A stretch of DNA of 64,000 bases. Origin: Paraburkholderia sp. C35. GTDB lineage: Bacteria > Pseudomonadota > Gammaproteobacteria > Burkholderiales > Burkholderiaceae. The stretch covers positions 124,001 through 188,000 of the forward strand of contig NZ_QBUY01000005.1 of assembly GCF_003121405.1 (NCBI RefSeq), in the 5' to 3' direction. The notes under the pieces were generated by a model. It was not told where the DNA came from, did no database searches, and saw nothing but the letters and a program-made list of their open reading frames with translations. Shown piece by piece: positions 55,880 through 64,000 of this stretch (positions are counted from its first letter, which is position 1; every line of letters starts with the position of its first letter). The position numbers and the translations under genes are program-made.

Positions 55880-56146
55880 TCACGAATAAGAAGCGTGCAA
55901 AAGGCGCCAGGTCCATACATCACGGAAAGAGCGACTACCCCGAAACAGGGGCCACCTGACACTCGCGACTGCAGCGATCTCGAGATCCAATATCCGCGCG
56001 GTTTCGGTCAATTCATGGACATCGGGCCGTCTAAGCGCCCGGCTTACGCCGAAAACCCAATTACCCAGCTTCCCGGCGTCGGCCGTGATCGGACCCATGT
56101 CGGCTACGGTTGCGGAGGTCCGCAGTTCATCGGATGTGACTTTCAT
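55880..56146 (-). pseudogene. LysR-family regulator remnant (N-terminal HTH, degenerate)
   Basis: From ATG 56146 the frame reads DELRTSATVADMGPITADAGKLG, then VFGVSRALRRPD and LTETARILDLE, a damaged version of the LysR N-terminal helix-turn-helix (usually LRTFvtVvdtGSiTaAAe.LG...SgvSRALRRLE...LTe). Several conserved positions are lost, a stretch is deleted after RALRRPD, and the effector domain is missing. Its place, divergent from the MFS operon and next to a LysR-type palindrome, is where the regulator of that operon belongs. Confidence 0.65.
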
Positions 56147-56148
56147 AC

Positions 56149-56163
56149 TTGATTGGAAATCAA
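56149..56163. promoter_or_regulatory. LysR-type palindrome, copy 1
   Basis: TTGATTGGAAATCAA: 6-bp arms TTGATT/AATCAA around three bases, with the T-N11-A form of LysR boxes. It lies between the LysR remnant and the MFS gene, 86 bp upstream of the latter. Confidence 0.65.
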
Positions 56164-56249
56164 AAGTGTTTCCTCTATAGACCAGTTTTTCTGCAAAAGT
56201 AAAGACGGCACACTTCGTCCATCCTTTTGAAGCTCTCTGGTAGACGACC

Positions 56250-57452
56250 ATGCCACTTGCTCTTTTTGCGCTGACACTCAGCGCTTTTGCGATCGGGACG
56301 ACCGAGTTCGTTATCGTCGGCCTCATTCCCACCATCGCTGCCGATCTCGGCGTCAATCTTCCTTCCGCGGGCCTGCTCGTCAGCCTGTACGCGTTGAGCG
56401 TCGCGATCGGCGCACCGCTGCTGACCGCGCTAACGGGACGCGTGCCGCGCAAGACCTTGCTGGTCGCGCTGATGGCGCTCTTTACGATCGGCAATCTGGT
56501 CGCGTGGCGCGCGCCTTCGTATGAATCGCTTGTCATCGCGCGGATTCTTACCGGCCTTGCGCATGGCGTGTTCTTCTCAGTCGGTTCGATCATCGCGACG
56601 ACGCTGGTGCCGAAGGAGAAATCCGCGAGCGCCATCGCGACGATGTTCAGCGGCATGACCGTCGCGTTCGTCGCGGGCATTCCGCTCGGCACGTTCATCG
56701 GCCAGCATTTCGGCTGGCGCGCGACGTTCCTCGTGGTCGCCCTGTTTGGTCTCGTCGCGATGCTCGGCGCGCTGCTTTTCATGCCGAACAATCTGCCGCA
56801 CAAGCGCCCTGCCGCGCTGCTCGAACAGGCTCGCGTGATCGCGCATCCGCGTCTGTTGCTGGTGTATGCGATGACGGCTGTCGGTTACGGCGGCTCGCTG
56901 ATCGCCTTCACGTTCATGGCGCCGATTCTCGAACAGATCAGCGGTTTCACGCCGTCGCAGGTCAGCATGGTGCTCGTCGCGTATGGCGTGTCGGTCGCAT
57001 TCGGCAACGTATGGGGCGGCAAGCTCGCCGATGCGCAAGGCCCCATCAAGGCATTGAAGCGCATTTTCCTGCTGCTCGCAGCCGTGCTGTTTGTGTTCAC
57101 GTTCACGTCGCACAACGCGTGGCTCGCCGTTCTGACGATGCTCGCGTGGGGCGCCGTCGCGTTCGGCAACGTGCCGGGGTTGCAGGTCTACGTCGTCAAG
57201 CAGGCGCAGCAGTTCGCGCCGCAAGCCACGGATGTCGCATCGGGTTTCAACATCGCCGCATTCAATCTCGGCGTCGCGGGCGGTTCGTCGCTGGGCGGCG
57301 TGATCGTCGCGCATTTGGGGCTGGGCCATACGCCCTGGATCGCGGCTGCCGTGACCCTGCTCGCCTTCGCGCTGACAGCATTGAGCGGCCGCCTCGACCG
57401 CCGCGCGGGACTGCCCGAGCGTCCGGCGGAAGCCGTCGCCGTAACCCATTAA
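56250..57452 (+). CDS. MFS transporter (AraJ/DHA1-like)
   Basis: 400 aa with 12 predicted helices. MFS motif A-like segments and FAIGTTEFVIVGLIPTIAADLGV at the start place it with the AraJ/NepI/YdhP group of DHA1 exporters. It is in the inner membrane and probably exports sugars, nucleosides or drugs. It is the first gene of a rightward set (MFS, LLM oxidoreductase, DkgB, ene-reductase, SRPBCC) that looks like a detoxification or catabolic module. Confidence 0.9.
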   Translation: MPLALFALTLSAFAIGTTEFVIVGLIPTIAADLGVNLPSAGLLVSLYALSVAIGAPLLTALTGRVPRKTLLVALMALFTIGNLVAWRAPSYESLVIARILTGLAHGVFFSVGSIIATTLVPKEKSASAIATMFSGMTVAFVAGIPLGTFIGQHFGWRATFLVVALFGLVAMLGALLFMPNNLPHKRPAALLEQARVIAHPRLLLVYAMTAVGYGGSLIAFTFMAPILEQISGFTPSQVSMVLVAYGVSVAFGNVWGGKLADAQGPIKALKRIFLLLAAVLFVFTFTSHNAWLAVLTMLAWGAVAFGNVPGLQVYVVKQAQQFAPQATDVASGFNIAAFNLGVAGGSSLGGVIVAHLGLGHTPWIAAAVTLLAFALTALSGRLDRRAGLPERPAEAVAVTH

Positions 57453-57482
57453 AGTGCGCATCGAACCTGAACGGAGCCATTC

Positions 57483-58457
57483 ATGATCGACTCACTCGAC
57501 AAACTCACGCAAGGCGGCTTCAGCATCGGCGTCGAACTGCCGCTCGACAACGACTGGTCGCCCGCTACGCAACGTGATCACGGACACGCACCGCGTCGTC
57601 CCGGTGTCCCCGACATGAGCCGTCACGCGGAACTCGCGCGGCTCGTCGACACACTGGGTTTCCGTGCGCTGTGGGTACGTGACGTGCCGCTCTACGATCC
57701 GGCATTCGGCGATGCCGCGCAGGTCTTCGAAGCGTTCTCGTACCTTGGGTATCTCGCGGGCATCACGCGCAACGTATTGCTCGGCACAGCAGCCGTCGTG
57801 CTGCCGTTGCGTGAGCCGCTGCTCACGTTGAAATCGGCGGCAACGATCCAGCAGTTGAGTGGCGATCGTCTGCTGCTGGGTGTCGCAAGCGGTGACCGGC
57901 CGGTTGAATATCCGTTGTTCGGGCGAGACTTCGCAACGCGCGGCGCGCAGTTCCGCGAGCAGATCGCGATGCTGCGCACGGGCGCGCGCGAGCACTTGCC
58001 GCCCAGCATCGAAGTGCTGCCGCATATGCAACGCCGCTTGCCGCTGCTGGTAGCGGGGCTCGCGCAGCAGCAGCCCGAATGGCTCGGCGCGCAGATGGAC
58101 GGCTGTCTCGCCTATCCCGGCACGCCCGGTGACCATCTGCGCCGCTCCGCCGCGTGGCGCGCGGTGGCGGGCAACAAGCCGTACATCAGCTTTATCCATC
58201 TCGATCTCGCCGACGATCCGCACGAGCCGCTCACACGTCACCGCTTTGGCGCGCATGCCGGACGCTTCGCGCTGATCGACGAGCTTGCCGCGATGAACGC
58301 AGCGGGCGTGCATCACATCGCGCTGCATTTCAGGCGCAACCGTCGGCCGCTCGACGAAACGCTGCATGAGATCGCGCAAGAAGTGCTGCCGCGTTTTCAT
58401 GCGGCCGAACAGAATGTGCAGTCTTCATTCGCTTTGGAAGCGGTCGGCAATCCTTGA
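57483..58457 (+). CDS. LLM-class flavin-dependent oxidoreductase
   Basis: 324 aa with the bacterial luciferase-like fold: RLVDTLGFRALWVRDVPLYDP, NVLLGTAAVVLPLREPLLTLKSAATIQQLSGDRLLLGVASGD and FREQIAMLRTG are all family landmarks. It uses FMNH2 or F420-type reduced flavin. The substrate is unknown. It starts 30 bp after the MFS gene, so they are probably co-transcribed. Its stop codon overlaps the second LysR-type palindrome. Confidence 0.88.
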   Translation: MIDSLDKLTQGGFSIGVELPLDNDWSPATQRDHGHAPRRPGVPDMSRHAELARLVDTLGFRALWVRDVPLYDPAFGDAAQVFEAFSYLGYLAGITRNVLLGTAAVVLPLREPLLTLKSAATIQQLSGDRLLLGVASGDRPVEYPLFGRDFATRGAQFREQIAMLRTGAREHLPPSIEVLPHMQRRLPLLVAGLAQQQPEWLGAQMDGCLAYPGTPGDHLRRSAAWRAVAGNKPYISFIHLDLADDPHEPLTRHRFGAHAGRFALIDELAAMNAAGVHHIALHFRRNRRPLDETLHEIAQEVLPRFHAAEQNVQSSFALEAVGNP

Positions 58458-58468
58458 TTAGAAATCAA
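58454..58468. promoter_or_regulatory. LysR-type palindrome, copy 2
   Basis: TTGATTAGAAATCAA, differing from copy 1 (56149-56163) at the centre only. It overlaps the LLM gene stop and lies 100 bp upstream of dkgB, so dkgB probably has its own promoter controlled by the same LysR protein. Confidence 0.65.
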
Positions 58469-58568
58469 GATTCTTTCCCGTTTCTAAGGGTTTTTCGATT
58501 GAATCGGGCGGAGCAGAATAAGCCTTGTTCATCGCTATACGAATTCATCCATTCTGGGGAGCATCACC

Positions 58569-59375
58569 ATGAGTCACATTCCTGCATTCGGTCTCGGCAC
58601 GTTCCGTCTGCAAGGTCAGGTTGTAATCGATTCAGTACGCAATGGTCTCGAACTCGGCTATCGCACGATCGACACCGCGCAGATTTACGGCAATGAAGCC
58701 GAAGTCGGCGCAGCGATCGCCGCATCGGGCGTTGCGCGCGACGAACTGTTCCTGACAACAAAAATCTGGGTCGACAACTACTCGCGCAGCAAGCTCGTTG
58801 CGAGCCTGAAAGACAGCCTGACGAAGCTGCGCACCGACCGCGTCGACCTGACGCTGATCCACTGGCCCGCACCCAACAATGGCGTGCCGCTCGAAGGATT
58901 CCTGAGCGCGCTTGCCGATGCAAAGGCGCAGGGCCTCACGCGTCAGATCGGCGTTTCGAACTTCAACATCGAACTGACGAAACAGGCGATTGCTGCGGTC
59001 GGCAAGGACAACATCGCGACCAATCAGATCGAACTGAGCCCGTATCTGCAGAACCGCAAGCTGGTCGAGTTCCTCGCAGAGCAAGGCATTCACGTCACGT
59101 CGTACATGACGCTCGCTTACGGCAAGGTGCTGAAGGATCCCGTTATCGGCGAGATCGCGAGACGCCATGACGCGACGCCAGTGCAAGTCGCGCTCGCCTG
59201 GGCACTGCAACTCGGTTATTCGGTAATTCCGTCGTCGACGAAGCGAGAGAACCTTGCGAGCAACCTGCTCGCGCAACAGCTCAAACTGACCGCCGACGAC
59301 ATGGCGCAGATCGCCGCGCTCGAACGCAACGGCCGCGAAGTCAGCCCCGAAGGCCTTGCACCCGTCTGGGACTAA
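58569..59375 (+). CDS. dkgB: 2,5-diketo-D-gluconate reductase B-type aldo/keto reductase
   Basis: 268 aa, very similar throughout to E. coli DkgB. Catalytic tetrad Asp35, Tyr40, Lys65 and His98 is complete ([25 protein letters not shown]), and [19 protein letters not shown] and [14 protein letters not shown] (NADPH-binding) are present. DkgB reduces 2,5-diketogluconate and other aldehydes such as methylglyoxal with NADPH in the cytosol. Confidence 0.92.
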   Translation: MSHIPAFGLGTFRLQGQVVIDSVRNGLELGYRTIDTAQIYGNEAEVGAAIAASGVARDELFLTTKIWVDNYSRSKLVASLKDSLTKLRTDRVDLTLIHWPAPNNGVPLEGFLSALADAKAQGLTRQIGVSNFNIELTKQAIAAVGKDNIATNQIELSPYLQNRKLVEFLAEQGIHVTSYMTLAYGKVLKDPVIGEIARRHDATPVQVALAWALQLGYSVIPSSTKRENLASNLLAQQLKLTADDMAQIAALERNGREVSPEGLAPVWD

Positions 59376-59443
59376 GCACACACCACGCTCTTACGCTCGA
59401 TGTGCGCGGCCTGATTGCCGCGCGTGTCGCAAGGAATCGCATC

Positions 59444-60562
59444 ATGAAGAACGACCCGCTTTTCGAATCACTCACGCTCGGCTCGCTCACGCTGCCCAAC
59501 CGCATCGTAATGCCGCCGATGACACGCTCGCGCGCGAGCCAGCCCGGCGACGAAGCCAACGATCTGATGGCCGCCTATTACGCACAGCGCGCGAGTGCCG
59601 GTCTGATCGTCAGCGAAGGCACGTATATTTCACCGCTCGCGAAGGGCTATGCATGGACGCCTGGCATTCACACTCAGGCGCAGATCGACGGCTGGCGCAA
59701 GGTTACGACGGCTGTCCATCAGGCAGGCGGCCGAATCTTTGCGCAGCTCTGGCATGTCGGCAGATTGAGTCACACGAGCCTGCTTGGCGGCGAACAGCCG
59801 GTGTCGTCATCGGCGATTCAGGCGCAGGGCGTCAATGTGTTTATCGCCGGTACTGACGGCAGCAATGTGCCGGGCTTCGTGCAGGCCTCTACACCGCGCG
59901 CGCTGAGCAAGGCTGAAATCGCCGAGGTCGTTGCGCAGTATCGCGATGCGGCGCGCAATGCGATGCTCGCGGGCTTCGATGGCGTCGAACTGCATGCGGC
60001 CAATGGTTATCTCGTCAATCAGTTCATCGACTCCGGCGCGAACAACCGTACCGACGAATACGGCGGCTCGCTGGAAAATCGCCTGCGCTTTCTGAACGAG
60101 GTCACCCATGCGCTGATCGAAGGCACGGGTGACACGCAACGCGTCGGCATCCGGCTCGCGCCGCTGACGACGCTGAACGGCTGCGTCGATGCCGACCCCG
60201 AAACGACCTATATCGGCGCCGCGACGATGCTAGGCCAGATCGGCGTCGCGTACATCCATATCGCAGAAGCCGATTGGGACGACGCGCCGCATATGCCCGT
60301 CGAATTCAAGCAACGCATCCGGAAAGCGTTTCCGGGCGTGCTGATTTACGCGGGCAAATACACGGCGGAGCGCGCGCGCGAGGCAATCGCTGCAGGCTGG
60401 GCCGATCTCGTTGCGTTCGGCCGACCATTCGTGGCGAACCCCGATCTTCCGCAACGCCTCGCCGCGAATGCTGAACTTGCATCGCATCATCGCGAGACGC
60501 TATTTGGCGGCGGTGCTCAAGGGCTGACCGATTACCCGGCCCTCACAGGCACGAACGGCTGA
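59444..60562 (+). CDS. Old yellow enzyme-family ene-reductase (NemA/XenB-like)
   Basis: 372 aa from ATG 59444 (AAGGAATC upstream; 68 bp after dkgB). It is an FMN TIM barrel with the N-terminal SLTLPNRIVMPPMTRSRA, the active-site HAAN followed by GYLVNQF (His/Asn pair binding the substrate carbonyl) and the C-terminal phosphate-binding DLVAFGRPFVANPDL. It reduces activated alkenes, nitro compounds or nitrate esters with NADPH. Confidence 0.92.
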   Translation: MKNDPLFESLTLGSLTLPNRIVMPPMTRSRASQPGDEANDLMAAYYAQRASAGLIVSEGTYISPLAKGYAWTPGIHTQAQIDGWRKVTTAVHQAGGRIFAQLWHVGRLSHTSLLGGEQPVSSSAIQAQGVNVFIAGTDGSNVPGFVQASTPRALSKAEIAEVVAQYRDAARNAMLAGFDGVELHAANGYLVNQFIDSGANNRTDEYGGSLENRLRFLNEVTHALIEGTGDTQRVGIRLAPLTTLNGCVDADPETTYIGAATMLGQIGVAYIHIAEADWDDAPHMPVEFKQRIRKAFPGVLIYAGKYTAERAREAIAAGWADLVAFGRPFVANPDLPQRLAANAELASHHRETLFGGGAQGLTDYPALTGTNG

Positions 60563-60633
60563 CGGGCGACCGTCGTGCGAATCGACAACGAGAGCGCGCA
60601 GACGCCGCGCGTTCAATGTTTAAAGGAAAGGAC

Positions 60634-61068
60634 ATGGCGAGCGTTAGCGTATCCATCGACATTGCAGCATCTGCCGAAGAAGTGTGGTTGCTGGTCGGCG
60701 ACTTCGACGGGTTGCCTGTGTGGCTCGAACTCATCCGCTCATCGCGGCTGTCGGACGACAGCCGGGTTCGCCGTCTGGCGGCGGCGAACGGCTCGATCGT
60801 CGTCGAAAGGCTGCTTGATCATAGCGATGCAAACATGGAGTATCGTTACACGATCATCGAAAGCCCCGACCCGGTGACAGACTACATTGCGTCGATGTCG
60901 GTGCGGCGGCTTGACGCACGTAGCACGACAGTGACATGGGCGAGCCGCTTTGAACCGAACATTCCGGGCGAAGCAGAGACGATCACCGCAAACTATCGTA
61001 GTCTCTATCTCGCGGGCCTCTCACGCTTGAAGGCAATTCTGGAAGCACGCAGCACGCAAAAAGCCTAA
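60634..61068 (+). CDS. SRPBCC (polyketide cyclase-like) family protein
   Basis: 144 aa from ATG 60634 (AAAGGAAAGGAC upstream). The START/Bet v1-like pattern SVSIDIAASAEEVWLLVGDFDGLPVWLE at the N-terminus and RYTIIESPDPVTDYIASMSVRRLD in the middle fit the SRPBCC family, which binds small hydrophobic ligands. It follows the ene-reductase by 71 bp and is the last gene of the block. Confidence 0.85.
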   Translation: MASVSVSIDIAASAEEVWLLVGDFDGLPVWLELIRSSRLSDDSRVRRLAAANGSIVVERLLDHSDANMEYRYTIIESPDPVTDYIASMSVRRLDARSTTVTWASRFEPNIPGEAETITANYRSLYLAGLSRLKAILEARSTQKA

Positions 61069-61670
61069 GAGCTGCGGTCTGGCACAGTGAATCTCGCGCG
61101 CAGACTCGTGGATCGTCAGTGGGCCGGCTCTGGTCTTACGCCTGTAGGCGTAGATCGGCTGTCGGCCGATGTGCTGCTGCGTTGATTCAATTCAATGGAG
61201 GGTATGTTCGAATCGCAAACCGACCATACGCCCGGCGGCGCCCCGGCGAGCGTGTTTTGGTGCATCCAGCAGCCGCAAATCGTGCACCGATACTGGATGT
61301 AACGTCGGATCGGGTTCTTGGGGGTACCGAAAACGCCTGTACCGGCGAGTTGCAGGCCTGTGTGCGGCGGAAGGGTCGAGGGCATACCTGCTAGCCCGCT
61401 ACATGCGAGACATCGCTTCACGCTTTTTCCAGTTCGAATTGCCCACAAAGGGCATGCATTAAGCATAGGCGACGCACCAGCGAAGTCGAGGCGAGACAGC
61501 GATCGCGATGTGCGCTGTTGAACCAGAAATTTCACGAACTTGCACAACGAGACGAGAGGTCCCGTGGATTGGACAGCAACGCGTCACGTTGCCTTTGCAA
61601 AGACCCCCCAGCCTGCTTAACGGCTTACTTCAACAGTCGCCCGGCCGTCGTCGAGGTACCGTTGGCGGAG
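61069..61670. other. Gene-free stretch before the porin fragment
   Basis: About 600 bp. Overlapping frames on both strands lack starts, domains and credible composition. It may contain decayed sequence of the missing porin 5' part or its neighbours. Confidence 0.3.
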
Positions 61671-61950
61671 GGGAGCCGTCGGGGTCTTCGAGGGAAGGAC
61701 GACCTCGGCAGCGGGATCAGCGCGATCTTCACGATTGAAGGCGGCTTCAGTTCTGGAGACGGATCGATATCGCAAGGCGGTGCACTCTTCGGACGCCAGG
61801 GGTGGGTTGGTTTGGACATGAAAGGAATCGGCTCGCTGACTCTAGGGCGACAGTACACATTTTCGCGCGACTACGTCCATAGCTATGCGACGGCTCACGA
61901 GACACCAGCAGGCAACTACGCATATCACGTCAACGATCTAGAAGGACAGC
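61671..61950 (+). pseudogene. Porin gene fragment
   Basis: The frame encodes an internal piece of a Burkholderia-type general porin: GSRRGLRGKDDLGSGISAIFTIEGG, GGALFGRQGWVGLDMKGIGSLTLGRQY and ETPAGNYAYHVNDLEG. The signal peptide, first strand and the C-terminal two thirds are absent, and after about 61950 the frame loses similarity. The piece covers roughly residues 30-120 of a 350-residue porin, so it is a remnant. Confidence 0.8.
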
Positions 61951-62050
61951 TTCGGCGACAATGTGCTTTCTCGGGTGCAGGCGCTTGTCGACGCAGGACC
62001 GGAGGCAATGCCAGTCAGAGTTGCGTGTGCGAAAAATTTGAGCAGAAAAG

Positions 62051-62293
62051 ATGCCCGAGCGAACAGCCAAAGCGGACGCAGAGGGGAACTGCCGTCGTCA
62101 CTGGCTTCTTTGCGTTTTGCTTGAAGACTGCTTTGTCGTTCGTGGAAAGTGGTACTTGGGTCCCAAACAGAGTTTGCGAACATTAAGCGAAACCATCGAA
62201 CAGCATTTCTGCATATTCGAGGCCGCGTTTAAGCCTGCCGCCTCCCTTGCTCTGCTGAGACAAGCGATCGGCACGACATTCGAAGGCGTATAG
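62051..62293 (+). pseudogene. Remnant resembling the end of a nucleotidyltransferase-like protein
   Basis: The 80-codon frame contains HWLLCVLLEDCFVVRGKWYLGPKQSL and ends IGTTFEGV. The helix followed by GKWYLGPK resembles the C-terminal part of nucleotidyltransferase-like proteins, but the N-terminal catalytic part is missing. Weak assignment. It lies between the porin fragment and the GNAT gene. Confidence 0.3.
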
Positions 62294-62447
62294 CAGGGCT
62301 AGTTTTGGATGGTCGACATAACTGTATCGATCATTGACAATCGCAGTCATGGCATCGGAATTCGAGCACGCGATAACCCGCCCCGAGAATTCATCTAAAC
62401 GCCTAGGGACGTAAGAACAAGGTCCAACTGCCGCTACCCTACCAAGA

Positions 62448-63260
62448 ATGTGTCATTTACCTGTTAGCGTCGGCCTTGCGACTGATCTATTGCTGCTCGC
62501 GGAAACCGGCAGCCTGGTCGAGTCGCAGGGCGAGAATATCGCCGTCCGTACACCGGACGCGCCCGAGTACTTTTTCGGAAACATGCTAGTTTTACCCTGG
62601 CGACCCTCGACCCGGGATCTCAAGCGGCTGGAGTACGATTTCGCGCAACTCGTCGGAGAGCCGCCCCTGATCGCACATCGGACATTTGCGTGGTCAGAAA
62701 GCGCCGAAAGCACTGTGAATCTGGATGCATTCGTCAAGCAAGGCTACATCCCGGCTGTCTGTCGAGTGTTAGCTGCTCATCCTGACGACATACGTCCCAT
62801 CGAAAAAAACTCATTGATCAAAGTGCGCCCGTTTGACACAGCGGAAGATTGGGATGCATGGTCACGAATGCACCTCTCCGATATGTCAGATCCAACCGAT
62901 AGTTCACAGCGATACATCGAATATCAACGGAAGGCTTACACGAGTCTGATCAACCGCGATCTGGGAAACTGGTGGGGCGCTTATATCGAAGATGAACAGG
63001 TAGGAAGTCTTGGCTTATTCTTCCTTGGGGGCATCGCGCGTTTTCAGTCAGTTATTACGGCGCCCCAGCATCGAAACACAGGTATTTGCAAGACCTTGGT
63101 AAGCGAAGTTATCAGGCAGATCGCTGGGCGTTCAAACCGGCTTATCATCGTTGCAGATGAGGCATACCATGCCGGAAACATATATATGGCAATGGGTTTC
63201 CAGCAGCAGGGGCGTATCGCCAGCTTGTGTCAAGAGCCGCTCTACGCGACGACGCGCTAG
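62448..63260 (+). CDS. GNAT-family N-acetyltransferase
   Basis: 270 aa with a C-terminal GNAT fold: GAYIEDEQVGSLGLFFLGGIARFQSVITAPQHRNTGICKTLVSEVIRQ (acetyl-CoA pyrophosphate loop Q/RxxGxG-like: QHRNTGI) and LIIVADEAYHAGNIYMAMGFQQQG. The N-terminal 115 residues are a separate, unassigned domain. The substrate is unknown. The upstream ribosome binding site is weak, so the start is somewhat uncertain. Confidence 0.8.
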   Translation: MCHLPVSVGLATDLLLLAETGSLVESQGENIAVRTPDAPEYFFGNMLVLPWRPSTRDLKRLEYDFAQLVGEPPLIAHRTFAWSESAESTVNLDAFVKQGYIPAVCRVLAAHPDDIRPIEKNSLIKVRPFDTAEDWDAWSRMHLSDMSDPTDSSQRYIEYQRKAYTSLINRDLGNWWGAYIEDEQVGSLGLFFLGGIARFQSVITAPQHRNTGICKTLVSEVIRQIAGRSNRLIIVADEAYHAGNIYMAMGFQQQGRIASLCQEPLYATTR

Positions 63261-63501
63261 GTTTGCGAAGACCGATTCTGGTCTGGTAGGTATCTGGCGC
63301 GGCCAGTTCGCGACGGTCGAAATAACGCCGTGAATTGCTGACAAAATCTGGGGTTTTTGCCAATATTGAAGTCATGCAATCGTTCAACTTCCTCGTCCAC
63401 TTTCACCAGCGTTGCGGTCGGAGCCTCGTGCGCCATGATTTGCTTCGTTTACGTAATTGATTTGGTACCTTCAGGTCCCGAATGATGCTGATAGTGATCA
63501 A

Positions 63502-63523
63502 GGCGCCAATGGCGTCTTTTTTA
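63502..63523 (+). terminator. Terminator-like hairpin upstream of the second GNAT gene
   Basis: GGCGCC (63502-63507) and GGCGTC (63511-63516) form an almost complete stem followed by six T. It could terminate a transcript or act as an attenuator 23 bp before ATG 63546. Confidence 0.45.
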
Positions 63524-63545
63524 TTTTCTTACTCTAGGGACCGAC

Positions 63546-64000
63546 ATGACAACGGACTTGAGTATTTCGGCGGTGCGTGCAACGACGGACGAAGACTGGG
63601 AAACCCTGAAGACAGTTCGTCTTGCCGCGCTGCTAGACAGCCCAAAGGCGTTTGGCGTGAGTTACGCGACTGCGGCTGCCTATACCGAACAGGAATGGCG
63701 CGAACGTGCGTCAAATAAGACACAACCTGCATTTCTGCTCGCCATCCATCAAGGGCAAGCGGTCGGTCTCATCGGCGACGCTGTTAGCCCAACGCAGGAA
63801 TACAACCTGATCGCGATGTGGGTTAATCCCATGTTCCGGGCAGAGGAGTTGCGAGGTGCCTGGTTGACTCGGTCAAGACACGGGCGATTGAGAGAGAGCA
63901 CCGTAGGGCTGTCTTGAACTTTTCACCAGACAATGCTCCAGCAGCGAGTCTTTATCGTCGGCACGGCTTCGTGTTCTTGCCGGAGTGGGAAACGTTGGCC
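63546..64000 (+). pseudogene. GNAT-family N-acetyltransferase with one-base frameshift (cut by window end)
   Basis: From ATG 63546 (AGGGACC upstream) the frame is a good GNAT N-terminus (ISAVRATTDEDWETLKTVRLAAL, then AFLLAIHQGQAVGLIG, YNLIAMWVNPMFR). At GGG 63838-63840 it shifts: adding one base gives GRGVARCLVDSVKTRAIERE, then HRRAVLNFSPDNAPAASLYRRHGFVF to the window end, which is the expected acetyl-CoA-binding half. The unshifted frame stops at 63917. A lost G in a run suggests either recent inactivation or a sequencing error. Confidence 0.75.

Noticed and set aside
56577..57461. 294-codon minus-strand ORF
   Set aside because: Antisense to the MFS transporter with highly charged, domain-less translation.
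57492..58400. 302-codon minus-strand ORF
   Set aside because: Antisense shadow of the LLM oxidoreductase.
61116..61547. 143-codon minus-strand ORF
   Set aside because: Cys/Pro/Ser-rich translation with no domain and no ribosome binding site in a region of decayed sequence.

Overview
The window looks like a stretch of a Burkholderiaceae replicon, most like Paraburkholderia or Caballeronia. It is GC-rich and carries several families typical of that group: a DUF4148 secreted protein, a DUF3304 lipoprotein, a Burkholderia-type porin fragment, a FUSC/DUF1656/HlyD/NodT efflux operon and a DUF2384-type antitoxin. There are no rRNA, tRNA or core housekeeping genes. Two toxin-antitoxin loci, a partition-like operon, an integrase and many gene remnants suggest a secondary replicon (megaplasmid or chromid) or an island-rich region. 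The genus is an inference.

Left part (1-9.7 kb). A MocR-type regulator cut by the window edge is transcribed away from an operon-like run: a branched-chain amino-acid-type substrate-binding protein, an orphan ectoine synthase (EctC), a VOC/glyoxalase-like protein and an AraC regulator. A second AraC regulator, two small-molecule enzymes (AhpD-like, alpha/beta hydrolase), a decayed glutathione transferase, a DinB protein and a DUF4148 protein follow.

9.9-17.4 kb holds envelope proteins. One block encodes an OmpA-like lipoprotein, a polytopic membrane protein and a periplasmic vWA-like protein, and I know no named system with this composition. Next to it are two coupled exported proteins, a DUF3304 lipoprotein gene broken by a stop codon in its signal peptide, and another exported protein.

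17.7-38.6 kb. A hipBA toxin-antitoxin locus has four operators spaced 50 bp apart. It is followed by an ABC-F ATPase, an SSB-like protein, the AaeB/AaeX/AaeA-like efflux operon with its outer-membrane channel, an AhpD-like protein, a DHA2 transporter, a cyclic-nucleotide-domain/thioredoxin-reductase-like fusion, a VOC protein, a Uma2-like protein, a YpfJ metalloprotease and a RES/Xre toxin-antitoxin pair with its own operator.

39-55 kb is plasmid- or ICE-like. It has a broken ParB-like gene, a three-gene operon resembling StbA/StbB (or TraK/TraL/TraM) of conjugative plasmids, and, upstream of it, an array of about two dozen degenerate GATGCC(A) repeats at 10-11 bp pitch. A three-hairpin RNA candidate, an unusual tyrosine recombinase, a membrane-anchored tandem AAA+ ATPase, several very small genes, a CspA protein and a protein with two XRE-like modules follow.

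55-64 kb. A DJ-1/PfpI remnant abuts a 134-bp element with perfect 17-bp terminal inverted repeats. A decayed LysR gene lies divergent from an intact MFS/LLM-oxidoreductase/DkgB/ene-reductase/SRPBCC gene set that still carries two copies of a LysR-type palindrome. The window ends in a porin fragment and two GNAT acetyltransferases, the second with a one-base frameshift.
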